Below, piece by piece: positions 57,001-64,000 of a stretch of 64,000 nt of DNA. The notes under the pieces were generated by a model. The model was not told the origin of the DNA. It did not search any database and worked only from the letters and a program-made list of their open reading frames with translations. The position numbers were made by a program, and so were the translations under genes. Each line of letters opens with the position of its first letter. The stretch's first letter is position 1. This DNA is from Callaeas wilsoni. Its lineage: Eukaryota; Chordata; Aves; Passeriformes; Callaeidae. The stretch lies in the NCBI GenBank assembly GCA_013398955.1, contig VWPU01017712.1:54807-118806 (forward strand). Reading direction: 5' to 3'.

Positions 57001-59024
57001 AGCAAAAGACAGGAATGTGCTTGGAAAACACCACCCTGATGAACTGCCTGTCGAACAGCCACACATGTAGATTGAATTTAGACTGAAACATGCCAATATG
57101 TTGCCAGTACTCCAGCTTTTTTTTCCTTAAAACATGCATCAGACTGTAACTTAATTTATAGAGACATTTCTCACTTAGGCCACCACTCAAATACTTTAAC
57201 TGAGCTCCAAAGCACAGTATTTACTTCTCAGTCTATATTCCTTATACATTCCTAGATAACATTTAACCCCAGGAGCCACAGGGAATATTATGCTGACTCC
57301 AGCTGAGTTTCTTGCCAAGAAACCGTACAGGAAAAAAACAGTTGCCCTAGTAAAAATTTATCTACCTTCAGAGAATACAGAAAACCTCAAAGACTTCCAT
57401 TATTTCCAAGATTAAGGGTTATCTGTTTGAAAAGCAATGATTATATTCTGCAGCGAGTTCACCAGTAAAAGCAGAAACATCTGAAGCAGAAAGAGGAAGA
57501 AGAGAAGAGTTATCAAACATCATCCTGCTTTATTACCAGAGAGGAGCTCCTCATATGGAATAAATTCATATTATTCACACCACTGCACTGCAAAGTACAA
57601 CCAGCTACAGATTTTTGAAGATATGCAGGAAACACGGACTTGCAAAGAATTCCAACACTGTAAAAATTAATCCCCCAGATCCTCTTGATCAACTCCCGTG
57701 TGGGAACAAACCACTCTTGAACAGAACAGCGACATGGCTGGGTGTCTGCAGCTGCCAAGAGCTTCATCCCAGCAGGACAGCTGGGAGGAAAACCCATCGG
57801 AATGGGCAGATCTCACCTGAAAATCCCAAAGCAGGAGAGAAACACACCTCATTCCTGAGGGCCTCTGGCCTCAGATGATGACGTCTAGGTAACTAAACAC
57901 AGAAAGCGCACATGGATTCGCTTGAATGATGTCTGGCTTCTCTCATTTTGCATAGAAATAAACAGATTAACACAAAACGAAGCTCCTAAAATTAATTCCA
58001 GGTGCAGCCCAGCCCAACCTCTGATACCTGCACATTATGCAGGGCTCTCCTTCCATGTTTTTAGCATTTGGCATGCCAAGAAAACCAGATGAATGTGTGG
58101 TCAGTTGCTTGTGGCACACAGGACTTCTCTACAAACACAACTCATGTATGTGGGCATTAGTGCTGAAAAATGAGGACTAAGGACACATTCTGTGTGCCAC
58201 AACAATTGGCCACCTCACCTTGGTTCCCCTGAGTGCTTTGGGTGGAAGAGGAAATCAGGTTCCATTGAGAAGCAAGAAAAGAAGGTAGTGAACGAAAATA
58301 AATCAGGGATGAACAAGGAGGAACCAGATTTTGGGGGCGTAAAGCACAAAGTTATTTACATGATGCAAACACAAAAAGTTGTGAAGCTTGTTTGGACCAT
58401 GGGTAGGTGAAGAAGAAAAAACTTTGGCTCTAAAATTTGCATTTTTAAGTAGTAAACTACAGCCTTCCAAAACCTGGGTGGCTTCCCCGCCTTTTTCTTA
58501 CGCTCCTAATGTTCCGAGGGGGAAAAGCCAACCACCCAAAATATCTGAGTAAGATTTAATTTGAAAATGGAGATTTGACTTCTTTTTTTAACATATTAAA
58601 CAAGAGCTAATGTTTCTATTTTCTGTTTCCTATTTTGAAACAGATGTAAAGAATCTCCTAAGTTATGTGGTTTTCTACTTATGCTGTCTAGAAATAGAAG
58701 TTCTGGGAATTCAGGATATTCACCCCTATTTTTTTGGTGCTTCACAGAAACTGCAGCATCAGGATACTAAAATAATATAATTTGTCACTGAAACTGTAAT
58801 CAAAAATACACTAAAGGCCTAAACAGCAGCATTAACTGAATTAGCTTAGCCTTCAGTTTAAGGTTAATGTGATGCATATGCGAACAAATACAGTGAGAAC
58901 AACTATAAAAAAGTCATTTAAGGAACAACATTTTATCCTTCTCACCTCTCTCCGTCGTGATGCCCAACAACTTTGTTTAATCTTCCAAACCACAGCTGCC
59001 ACCAGGAGCAATGACAGGAAACAA
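29922..59024 (-). CDS. ATRN: ATRN, attractin (last four exons: TM and cytoplasmic tail)
   Basis: Attractin is a large type I membrane glycoprotein. In mammals (mahogany) it acts with the ubiquitin ligase MGRN1 in agouti/melanocortin receptor signalling and in myelin maintenance. On the minus strand, 59024-58946, 45442-45335, 31632-31518 and 30046-29922 join in frame with GT-AG introns. They encode the end of the TM helix ([14 protein letters not shown]), a basic stop-transfer ([13 protein letters not shown]), [15 protein letters not shown].., [32 protein letters not shown], and [24 protein letters not shown] recognise the last box and the exact C-terminus as ATRN rather than its paralogue ATRNL1. 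About 141 residues are in the window. The ectodomain exons (CUB, kelch, EGF, PSI) lie to the right, beyond 64 kb. No break is visible. Confidence 0.93.
30441..30630 (-). mobile_element. CR1 LINE fragment
   Basis: Inverted copy: gtcatggaatggtttgggtt, accttccactagaccaagct, gagatggggcagctgcagct. Confidence 0.87.
30910..31161 (+). mobile_element. CR1 LINE fragment
   Basis: Shows gtggggaggccctggcataa, ccaggttggacagggcttgg and a tttccatgattctgtgac end. It lies ~360 bp from an ATRN exon and opposes the copy at 30441. Confidence 0.87.
31518..31632 (-). CDS. ATRN: ATRN exon: cytoplasmic tail, central part
   Basis: This 115-nt exon has 38 codons plus one base of a split Gly. The acceptor is ctcccactgcag and the donor gtgagg. 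It encodes [20 protein letters not shown] and [18 protein letters not shown], a strongly conserved part of the attractin tail with a proline-rich GGIPPPGQ stretch. Confidence 0.94.
32104..32224 (+). mobile_element. CR1 LINE 3' fragment
   Basis: gtgttcaagaccaggttgta, acctggtctagtggaaggtg and tggcagggggtggaatt, ending cagtctgtgattctt. Confidence 0.82.
33428..33828 (+). mobile_element. CR1 LINE fragment
   Basis: A longer copy with agagctgggaatgttcccct, cttgcagggcctgaaggggc and gggatattgggaagaaattg. It is a close relative, in opposite orientation, of 36609-37152, 48221-48735 and 51833-52240. Confidence 0.88.
34685..35059 (-). mobile_element. CR1 LINE fragment
   Basis: Inverted copy: aatcatagaatgattagggt, catgggcagggacaccttcc, ctgggcaccctgtgccaggg, reaching upstream sequence near aaccttttcttttcc. 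Confidence 0.87.
35387..35462. promoter_or_regulatory. Two TGACTCA (AP-1-type) sites around a CpG-rich patch
   Basis: TGACTCA occurs at 35387-35393 and 35456-35462, with CpGs between (gctcgccgggcc, gcgcagtcggcgg). A regulatory role is inference. Confidence 0.3.
35818..36060 (-). mobile_element. CR1 LINE fragment (second subfamily)
   Basis: Inverted copy: gagaatcatggaatcccctg, cagcgctgtccaaacgctcc, accctctgggggaagaacct. Confidence 0.86.
36609..37152 (-). mobile_element. CR1 LINE fragment, ~540 bp
   Basis: Inverted long copy: atcacagaatcatggaaggg, cagggacaccttccactagc, ccattccctgcgtcctgtcc, ctgcaggtggggtctcacct. Confidence 0.88.
38821..38854. repeat. TG/TA microsatellite
   Basis: tata(tg)n followed by (ta)n in an ATRN intron. 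Confidence 0.95.
40131..40392 (+). mobile_element. CR1 LINE fragment (third subfamily)
   Basis: Older subfamily: gaggtttagactggatatta, gcattggcacaggctgctca, ggatgtggtgcttga and a cttttccagcc..ttgtatgatttg end. Confidence 0.8.
42798..42892 (+). mobile_element. CR1 LINE 3' remnant
   Basis: Last ~95 bp: ccatggcaggtagttgcaac, gatgatctttaagttctctt, ending gatgattttatga. Confidence 0.7.
43761..44042 (+). mobile_element. CR1 LINE fragment (third subfamily)
   Basis: gaggagtttagattggaaac, catccctggagggatctcaa, tggactcaatggtcttagag and an aattattctgtgattcag end. Confidence 0.85.
44371..44610 (-). mobile_element. CR1 LINE fragment
   Basis: Inverted copy: atagaatcacagaatggttt, cctgggcagggacacctgcc, tgccagggatccaggggcag. 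Confidence 0.88.
45335..45442 (-). CDS. ATRN: ATRN exon: juxtamembrane tail with MASRPFA motif
   Basis: This exon is exactly 36 codons (108 nt) in phase 0. It encodes [20 protein letters not shown] and then [16 protein letters not shown]. The donor is gtgaga. The acceptor reads ttaataaattag, with a poor pyrimidine tract and an embedded AATAAA. MASRPFA is the cytoplasmic motif shared by attractin, ATRNL1 and MEGF8 and linked to MGRN1 binding in the literature. Confidence 0.94.
45447..45452 (-). promoter_or_regulatory. AATAAA inside the 3' splice site of an ATRN exon
   Basis: On the minus strand the intron ends tttAATAAAttag just before the MASRPFA exon. It is a canonical poly(A) hexamer 4 bp from the exon. 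Confidence 0.5.
46640..47590 (-). mobile_element. CR1 LINE fragment with reverse-transcriptase remnant, ~950 bp
   Basis: This is the longest CR1 here. Read on the minus strand, its 5' part (near 47545-47480) encodes [15 protein letters not shown], matching the [11 protein letters not shown] box of CR1 ORF2 reverse transcriptase. The 3' UTR-like part follows and the 3' end is at 46640 (cacagaatcaccaaatccca on the plus strand). The frame is broken by stops and deletions. A decamer minisatellite at 46791-46990 interrupts it. The long open frames across this element are a by-product of the 10-bp period and are not genes. Confidence 0.85.
46791..46990. repeat. Decamer minisatellite (consensus ccagggacac)
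   Basis: About 20 units of 10 bp with variants ccagggacac, ccggggacac, acggggacac, cctgggacac. A 30-bp higher-order unit of three variants is repeated exactly at 46831-46860 and 46861-46890. It lies inside an inverted CR1 in an ATRN intron. The plus strand carries G3-4 runs every 10 bp. Confidence 0.97.
48221..48735 (-). mobile_element. CR1 LINE fragment, ~515 bp
   Basis: Inverted long copy: gtagaatcacagaatgcttt, cagggacaccttccactagc, catcccttgtccccagtccc, ctgcaggtggggtctcacct. Confidence 0.88.
49416..49545 (-). mobile_element. CR1 LINE 3' fragment
   Basis: Inverted copy: cgcagaatcatggaatgctt, ccttccactagaccagtttg, ccaacctggcctggaaccct. Confidence 0.86.
50128..50317 (+). mobile_element. CR1 LINE fragment
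   Basis: gtgctggcacagcgtgccca, ggatccctggaagtgtccca and an ttctatcattctatgattcc end with a double ATTCTATnA repeat. Confidence 0.88.
50751..51032 (-). mobile_element. CR1 LINE fragment (third subfamily)
   Basis: Inverted copy: cagaatcacagaatcattaa, attgagtccaaccatcaacc, tttttccttatatccaccct. A 15-bp block (acgtccccaagtgtc) is tandemly duplicated at 50841-50870. Confidence 0.86.
50841..50870. repeat. 15-bp tandem duplication inside a CR1
   Basis: acgtccccaagtgtc is present twice in direct succession. Confidence 0.95.
51833..52240 (-). mobile_element. CR1 LINE fragment
   Basis: Inverted copy: ggaatcatgaaatggtttag, gggcaggaacacctcccact, gggatccaggggcagccaca, ending near agcctggctccagagg. Confidence 0.88.
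53115..53187 (-). mobile_element. CR1 LINE 3' remnant
   Basis: Inverted last ~70 bp: tagaatcatagaatcatgga, then gggtttgggttggaagggac. Confidence 0.82.
53965..54034 (-). mobile_element. CR1 LINE 3' remnant
   Basis: Inverted, diverged: tacagactggtgtggtttga, then cccctgccatgggcagggac. Confidence 0.7.
56569..56709 (-). mobile_element. CR1 LINE 3' fragment
   Basis: Inverted: tagaatcctggaacggtttg, atgggcagggacacgttcca, ccttggacacttccagggat. Confidence 0.86.
58946..59024 (-). CDS. ATRN: ATRN exon: transmembrane helix end and stop-transfer
   Basis: This 79-nt exon on the minus strand has acceptor cctttccag and donor gtgaga. Its first base completes a split Ser codon, then come 26 codons: [13 protein letters not shown] followed by [13 protein letters not shown]. 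Hydrophobic residues followed by a basic cluster mark the membrane exit. Confidence 0.93.
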
Positions 59025-59585
59025 CTGGAAAGGAAAGGAAAAAAAATAGAACATAATATTTTATTGCCCTTGTTCATAACATACTGGCAGCTGAAAAACT
59101 CTAGGAAACGAAAAGTTAAATGAAAAGTTCATATAATAATTAGAGATACACTGAAGAAAGATAATCCGGTACAGTTCAGTGCTTGTGACACCCAGGAAGG
59201 AATGACAATTATTTTCAGGGAAAACTGTTGTTCCGAAGTTCCCTATCTGACTTCCTTAAACAACTGTAAGGCTGAAAGACTTCATCCGATTCGAAAAGCC
59301 ACTATTGCCTATCTCTGGTGATATTTTAAGTGAGGGGATAACCCTCAAAAAGAAAAGCCTTGAAAGAAGCAGAGAAAGCTGATTATTATTTCCTTTCCAA
59401 ACTACAAAAATAAGATACAGTGTAGAGCAGGTGAATTCTTTTAAACAGGCTGTTGCAGAACTACAGGCATTTCTTGATTTCCTCAAATCTATACTGGTTT
59501 TCTTCAGTCAAAAGAGGGGAGGAAAAGGACAAATGGATGTACCAATTTCTAGGGAAAAGGCAAGGAAACAGCTATAACAAAAAGC

Positions 59586-59622
59586 AAGAAGAAGAAGAAG
59601 AACAACAACAACAACAACCACC
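59586..59622. repeat. GAA/ACA microsatellite
   Basis: (aga)n running directly into (aca)n in an ATRN intron. Confidence 0.93.
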
Positions 59623-59959
59623 AACTGTATTGACAGTTATGATCTTATCACACTGAATACCTAATGAGAAACTTCAAGGCACACAAGCTAAGATTAAAAT
59701 CTGAACCCCAGTGGAAGCCTCTTTCCTCAAGGACTGCACTGATGGGGTACAGAAAACCTCTTCCCATGTTCCAGCACATATTGACAGGGTTTAAAGGGAA
59801 GTTTCCATTGAAAGGAAGATTAACCAGAACAGATGATTTATTTGCTCAAATGCAGCATTCACAGTAACCACTGGGCTCTGGATGCTCCAACAGGGATTTC
59901 TCTCGAAGAGAGACTTTGCAAAGGACTGCAGAGATGTTCTTACACTCCACCCTGGCAGG

Positions 59960-60243
59960 AGGGGGCAGCCGGGGGGGATTTGGGATCTGCTCCAGGGAAC
60001 AGGGACAGGAGGAGAGGGAACGGCCTCAGGCTCAGCCAGGGGAGGCTCAGGGTGTATATTGGGGAAATTCCTTCCTGGAAAGGGCTGTGCAGCCCTGGCA
60101 GAGCTGCCCAGGNCTGGAGGGATAGCCCTGTGGATGTGGCACCTGGGGACATGGGGCAGTGCTGGCCTGGGCAGTGCTGGGGCAGTGCTTGAACTCGATG
60201 ATCTCAGAGGGCTTTTCCAATGTAAATGATTCTGTGATACTGT
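59960..60243 (+). mobile_element. CR1 LINE fragment (third subfamily), contains N
   Basis: cagggaacagggacaggagg, ctgtggatgtggcacctggg, tgaactcgatgatctcagag and an atgattctgtgatactgtga end. The unresolved base at 60113 is inside it. Confidence 0.85.
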
Positions 60244-60502
60244 GACTTGGAAATGCCTATAATTAAAATCCAGGATAGACAGCAGGAACCATTCCCTGAG
60301 AAATGCAAAAGGTGAGGAGACTGCTCTTGTTGCCATATCACCATCTACAGACTACATGGTATGAAAACTCTATGGATTGGGCACAGACACCCAAAGGCAG
60401 CCAGTCAGTGATGGGATTACACTTTTCGGGCTTAGATAGGCACAGAAACATGTTTTACTATCATATAGCATATAACATTAAAAATTTGCACTTGTTTGAC
60501 TT

Positions 60503-60692
60503 GCATGGCCCTGGCACAGGGTGCCCAGATTTGCTGTGGCTGCCCCTGGACCCCTGGCAGTGTCCCAGGCCAGGTTGGACACTGGGGCTGGGAGCACCCT
60601 GGGACAGTGGGAGGTGTCCTTGCCATGGCAGGGGGTGGAATGGGATGAGCTTTGAGGTCCCTTCCAACCCAAACCAGTCTGGTACTCTGACT
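60503..60692 (+). mobile_element. CR1 LINE fragment
   Basis: ggccctggcacagggtgccc, cccaggccaggttggacact, tccttgccatggcagggggt, ending cagtctggtactctga. Confidence 0.86.
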
Positions 60693-61006
60693 TCAGCATT
60701 AAAATACCTGTGCAGCTTTTAAAGACTCCTTTTCTTTATAAATGTAAGGAGGAGCATTAAGAGATTTGTTTAGTCTTTTTCATTTTAAGAGATATGTATT
60801 CCAAATCACTTCAACCACATTTTCTCTAAATATTAAAATCTGACGTTCTTGCACTGTAAAAGCTTGGCCATGCTTCTGCAAACACAAATAATTTAGACAA
60901 GCATTTTAATGGCTATTTTCCTTTTTTAAAGGTACTGGATTACTACTGAGTTTTGCAGTAAAAAAACAATGTGCCTCCGGTAACTAAAAGGTGCTATTTT
61001 GTTAAG

Positions 61007-61055
61007 GAATCATAGAATATCCTGAGTTTCACAGGACCCATAAAGATCAAGTGCA
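61007..61055 (-). mobile_element. CR1 LINE 3' remnant
   Basis: Inverted ~50 bp: gaatcatagaatatcctgag followed by tttcacaggacccataaaga. Second subfamily. Confidence 0.6.
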
Positions 61056-61287
61056 TCTCCCTGCTCCTCGCGGGACAGAGGCAAACACGCATTGTCCAGG
61101 ACTGAGGATTTCATACCATCAGCTTGCTATTTCTAATAGCAGACTGTCCATAGCACCTGCAAACAGCATTTCTCTCCAGGAGAAGGTTACACTTGTACTA
61201 CATGGATTTTCACTTATTCCATACTTGCATGGGCACAACTGAATGGAGGACTAGGAAAAATTTTGATTGCTCACATTTGTCTTGGGA

Positions 61288-61437
61288 TTCATAGAATCAT
61301 GGAATGGTTGGATTTGGAAGGAACCTTAAAGCCCACCCATTTCTGCCCCCTGCACGGGCAGGGACACCCTCCACTACCCCAGGTTGCTCTAAGCCTCATC
61401 CAGCCTGGCCTTGGACACTTCCAAGGATGTGGCATTA
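61288..61437 (-). mobile_element. CR1 LINE 3' fragment
   Basis: Inverted: ttcatagaatcatggaatgg, cagggacaccctccactacc, ctggccttggacacttccaa. Confidence 0.87.
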
Positions 61438-61840
61438 AATTCCTGTTAGCTTCCCACAGCACAAATGCCACCACACTTAATGGCTTTGCTAAGCTTTTTT
61501 TCGTCTTTTAAGCTCCCTTTCCCTTCAATAAATCTACATGTGCTCCCTGAAGAGCAAAAATCCAAACTGTATCCTTGCAAATCCAGCAAAGCCAAGCCAT
61601 GAGCTAAATCTTCAGTCTGCTTTGTTTTCAGTAACATTTTAACATTGTTATATGAATAGAGAATGAAAATAAAACAAAATTTTCAAGGCAGGGGAAAGTG
61701 ATCCTGGCTCCACACTAAATTTAACCATGAAAAAGAAATATATTCAAAATATCTACAGGAGTGCCCAGGACAGCCTGCCAGGCAATTGTCTTCACCTCGT
61801 GGCTCCAGCAAGAAGCTTCATCTCAGAAGAAAGCATTTAA

Positions 61841-62082
61841 ACTGCCAGAGGGCAGAATTAAATGGCATATTGGGAAGGAATTGCTCCCTGCGAGGGTGCA
61901 GAGGCCCTGGCGCAGGGTGCCCAGAGCAGCTGTGGCTGCCCCTGGATCCCTGGAAGTGTCTCAGGCCAGACTGGACACTGGGGCTTGGAGCAGCCTGGGA
62001 CAGTGGGAGGTGTCCCTGCCATGGAACTGGATGGGCTTTAAGGTCCCTTCCAACTCAAACCATTCCATGAGTCTATGATTCC
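61841..62082 (+). mobile_element. CR1 LINE fragment
   Basis: actgccagagggcagaatta, catattgggaaggaattgct, gtgcccagagcagctgtggc, ending ccatgagtctatgattcc. Confidence 0.88.
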
Positions 62083-62505
62083 AGGTGCAGTTTATGTGCA
62101 ACATAAGCTGCTGCCACGGCTCATCCGTGTTTGCCTCCTCAATACACGTTTATTTGGGGAAACAAGATGGAAGTCCAGAGGGCAGAGGAAAAATGCCACC
62201 AATTGCAAAAATGTCATTAATCTCAAGCACCTCTGTTAAATTACCCATTTCAGAGGAGTTTCTCCAGGAGGAGTTTCGCAGGAGGCCAGGGATACAGATG
62301 AACTTGCATTGTGCCAGCCCTGGCCAGCAGAGTCAGCAGGTCACCGTCCCACAGTAACACGTGTTATCAGAGAGCTCCAGAAATACACACACCAAATGGA
62401 AGATACACATCTAAACATGCTTAACTGCTGCGAGGATGGCCCCTTCTTAGGAAAAAAGTGACCTCAGCAATTTGAAAACTGGTGCATCTCTGTTTTGGGT
62501 TGATT

Positions 62506-62625
62506 TCATAGAATCACGGAATCATTTATGTTGTAAAAGATCTCTGAGATCATCGAGTCCAACCATTAACTCAGCATTACCAAGGCCACCACTAAACCAT
62601 GTCCCCAGGTGCCACATTTACACTG
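62506..62625 (-). mobile_element. CR1 LINE 3' fragment (third subfamily)
   Basis: Inverted: tcatagaatcacggaatcat, gagatcatcgagtccaacca, ccatgtccccaggtgccaca. It ends just before the hairpin at 62641. Confidence 0.82.
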
Positions 62626-62640
62626 GCACTGTAAATATGT

Positions 62641-62696
62641 CTAGCTTTCTTCTCCGAGGGAGTAAAATTATTTACTTCCCTGGAGAAGAAAGCTAG
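62641..62696. repeat. Strong hairpin with 26-nt arms
   Basis: The outer 15 bp (ctagctttcttctcc / ggagaagaaagctag) pair perfectly. After one bulged base, aggga/tccct pairs, then a second bulge, then gtaaa/tttac, leaving a 4-nt loop (atta). It lies in an ATRN intron and is not part of the adjacent CR1. Confidence 0.95.
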
Positions 62697-63557
62697 AATG
62701 GAGAACTAAGAGGATCACCATTATTACTAAATCCTCTTTACAAAATGCAACACTGCACAAGTCTGCATGTCCCAGAGTCTTTCATGGGTTTCTCCTTCCT
62801 GCCCATTTCTGGCACCACAGCCAAGACTTTCTTGAGAAAACACAGCAAGGAATTAACAATTAAAGACTAATAAAAACTTCTCCTAAAACGCTCACCACAG
62901 TACCCTTGTATTTCAGAGAAACAGCACCATACATCTTTGTATTGTCACAAGGAGGCAGCAAATACCCACAAAAGCTATAAAATCGCTAAGGAAATATATT
63001 TTCCCCCTTGAACTAACACCCCTTGGAAGCACTTGGGGAGAAATAAAAGGCAGAGCCTGCTGCAGTCCATCTCCTGCTGGAAGAGCCCCAGGGGTAGAGC
63101 AAAGTCAAGATCTATTGTCGCGTTTACTCAGCCTAAACCATCCTGAAATAAGTTAAAAAACCTGATGTGAGCATCAGTAGCTTTAAAGAAGTTTTTTTTC
63201 TCTACTTTCTCTGGGAAAGCAACTTTGTAGATATGGAACGAGCAGAAAGAAACAGCTGCGTGCAGAGAAAGATGTGTTGGGAAATGATCTGGAGTGAGAG
63301 CCAACGGTTGGCAGAGTGCTGGTTAAACGCTGTGCTCTGCCCTGCTCTCTCCTCAGCAGCTTCACATACATCTCTGCCAGCCATCAAAATCCACCTGTTT
63401 ACAAATTACTTTAGAAGTAACATTTTACTACAGGATTTGCTTTGCCCTCTCCGTCTCTTTCTTCTCCAAAAGTAACAGCCTACCAAGAGCCTCCTTCATC
63501 TTGGAAATCCACTCTTCACCCAAGTCTTCTCTCTACAGCTTCCCCCATCTCAAATGG

Positions 63558-63909
63558 CTCCAGGGAGACCTGGGAGCCCCTTCAAGAGCATAAAGAGGCT
63601 CCAAGAGAGCTGGAGGGGGACTTTGGACACGGGATGGAGGGACAGGACACAAGGAATGGCTTCCCACTGGCAGAGGGCAGGGATGGATGGGATATTGGGA
63701 AGGAATTGTTCCCTGGGAGGGTGGGGAGGCCCTGGCACAGTGTGCCCACAGAAGCTGTGGATGCCCCATTCCAGAAAGTGTTCTAGGCCAGGCTGGAGGG
63801 AGCTTGGAGAGACCTGGGATAGTGGAAGGTGTCCCTGCCCATGGCAGGGGGGTGAAACAGGGTGATTTCTAAGTTCCCTTCCAACCCAAACTATTCTGTG
63901 ATTCTATCA
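63558..63909 (+). mobile_element. CR1 LINE fragment
   Basis: gagctggagggggactttgg, gggaaggaattgttccctgg, gaggccctggcacagtgtgc, ending aactattctgtgattctatc. Confidence 0.88.
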
Positions 63910-64000
63910 GCTGTTGGATTTCCATTTTCCTATGGCCTGTGACAAGTCCAGTTTGAGACGAGTTAAATTTTCCCAACATGTGGTTTGACACTGGCCCAAT

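Larger units (their letters stand above)
45443..58945 (-). other. ATRN intron, 13.5 kb
   Basis: This intron contains nine CR1 fragments, including the longest at 46640-47590 with an internal decamer minisatellite. The AT-rich stretches at 45.5-46.6, 52.3-53.1, 54.1-56.5 and 56.8-58.9 kb show no gene or repeat that I recognise. Confidence 0.8.
59025..64000 (-). other. ATRN intron, running off the window
   Basis: I found no further ATRN exon here. The exon before the TM exon should end in AG to complete the split Ser codon. The region holds seven CR1 fragments, a GAA/ACA microsatellite at 59586-59622 and a strong hairpin at 62641-62696. Confidence 0.7.

Noticed and set aside
29922..59024. Identity as ATRNL1
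   Set aside because: The C-terminus PAQPGTCI and the [15 protein letters not shown] box match attractin as I know it.
60113..60113. Single N base as a biological signal
   Set aside because: It is an unresolved assembly base inside a CR1 repeat.
59025..64000. ATRN exon just upstream of the TM exon
   Set aside because: I looked for a minus-strand exon ending in AG before a GT donor and encoding hydrophobic residues, and found none. It probably lies beyond 64 kb.
30441..64000. Orientation bias of CR1 in ATRN introns
   Set aside because: I count about 16 minus and 11 plus copies, too even for a claim.

Overview
The window looks like bird nuclear DNA, probably from a passerine or another neoavian. 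It is dense with short, 5'-truncated CR1 LINE fragments: I count about 40, in both orientations and in at least three subfamilies. There is also one LTR-like element, several micro- and minisatellites, compact GC-rich exons and long introns. One base is unresolved (N at 60113). Identification below the level of birds is inference.

Two protein-coding genes are present, both cut by the window edges and arranged tail to tail. The left third (about 1-18.1 kb, plus strand) holds the 3' part of GFRA4, a GPI-anchored GDNF-family co-receptor. Six coding exons at 2951-3031, 6355-6700, 9855-9964, 11356-11490, 11713-11870 and 14022-14168 have GT-AG borders and compatible phases. They encode the linker after domain 1, domains 2 and 3, and the GPI-signal tail (325 residues in the window). 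The signal peptide and domain-1 exons must lie to the left. The 3' UTR probably ends at AATAAA 15811 or 18067.

From 18.1 to 24.6 kb the DNA is intergenic, with CR1 copies and one LTR-like block of about 0.8 kb (22676-23483).

The right 60% (24.6-64 kb, minus strand) is the 3' end of ATRN (attractin), a type I membrane protein. Four exons are visible: 58946-59024 (transmembrane and stop-transfer), 45335-45442 (cytoplasmic, with the MASRPFA motif), 31518-31632 and 29922-30046 (C-terminus ending PAQPGTCI). They are separated by introns of about 13.5, 13.7 and 1.5 kb. A CR1-free, AT-rich stretch down to 26.2 or 24.6 kb is read as a long 3' UTR. The ectodomain exons lie beyond 64 kb.

The tail-to-tail ATRN/GFRA4 order matches mammals and parallels the ATRNL1/GFRA1 pair, so the locus belongs to an old duplicated block. 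I found no new multi-gene system. The points most worth a second look are a 26-nt-arm hairpin in an ATRN intron, a decamer minisatellite with G4 potential inside a CR1 that keeps a reverse-transcriptase motif, a 68-bp tandem repeat in the ATRN 3' region, a poly(A) hexamer built into an ATRN 3' splice site, and a CR1 ending next to the acceptor of the GFRA4 GPI exon.
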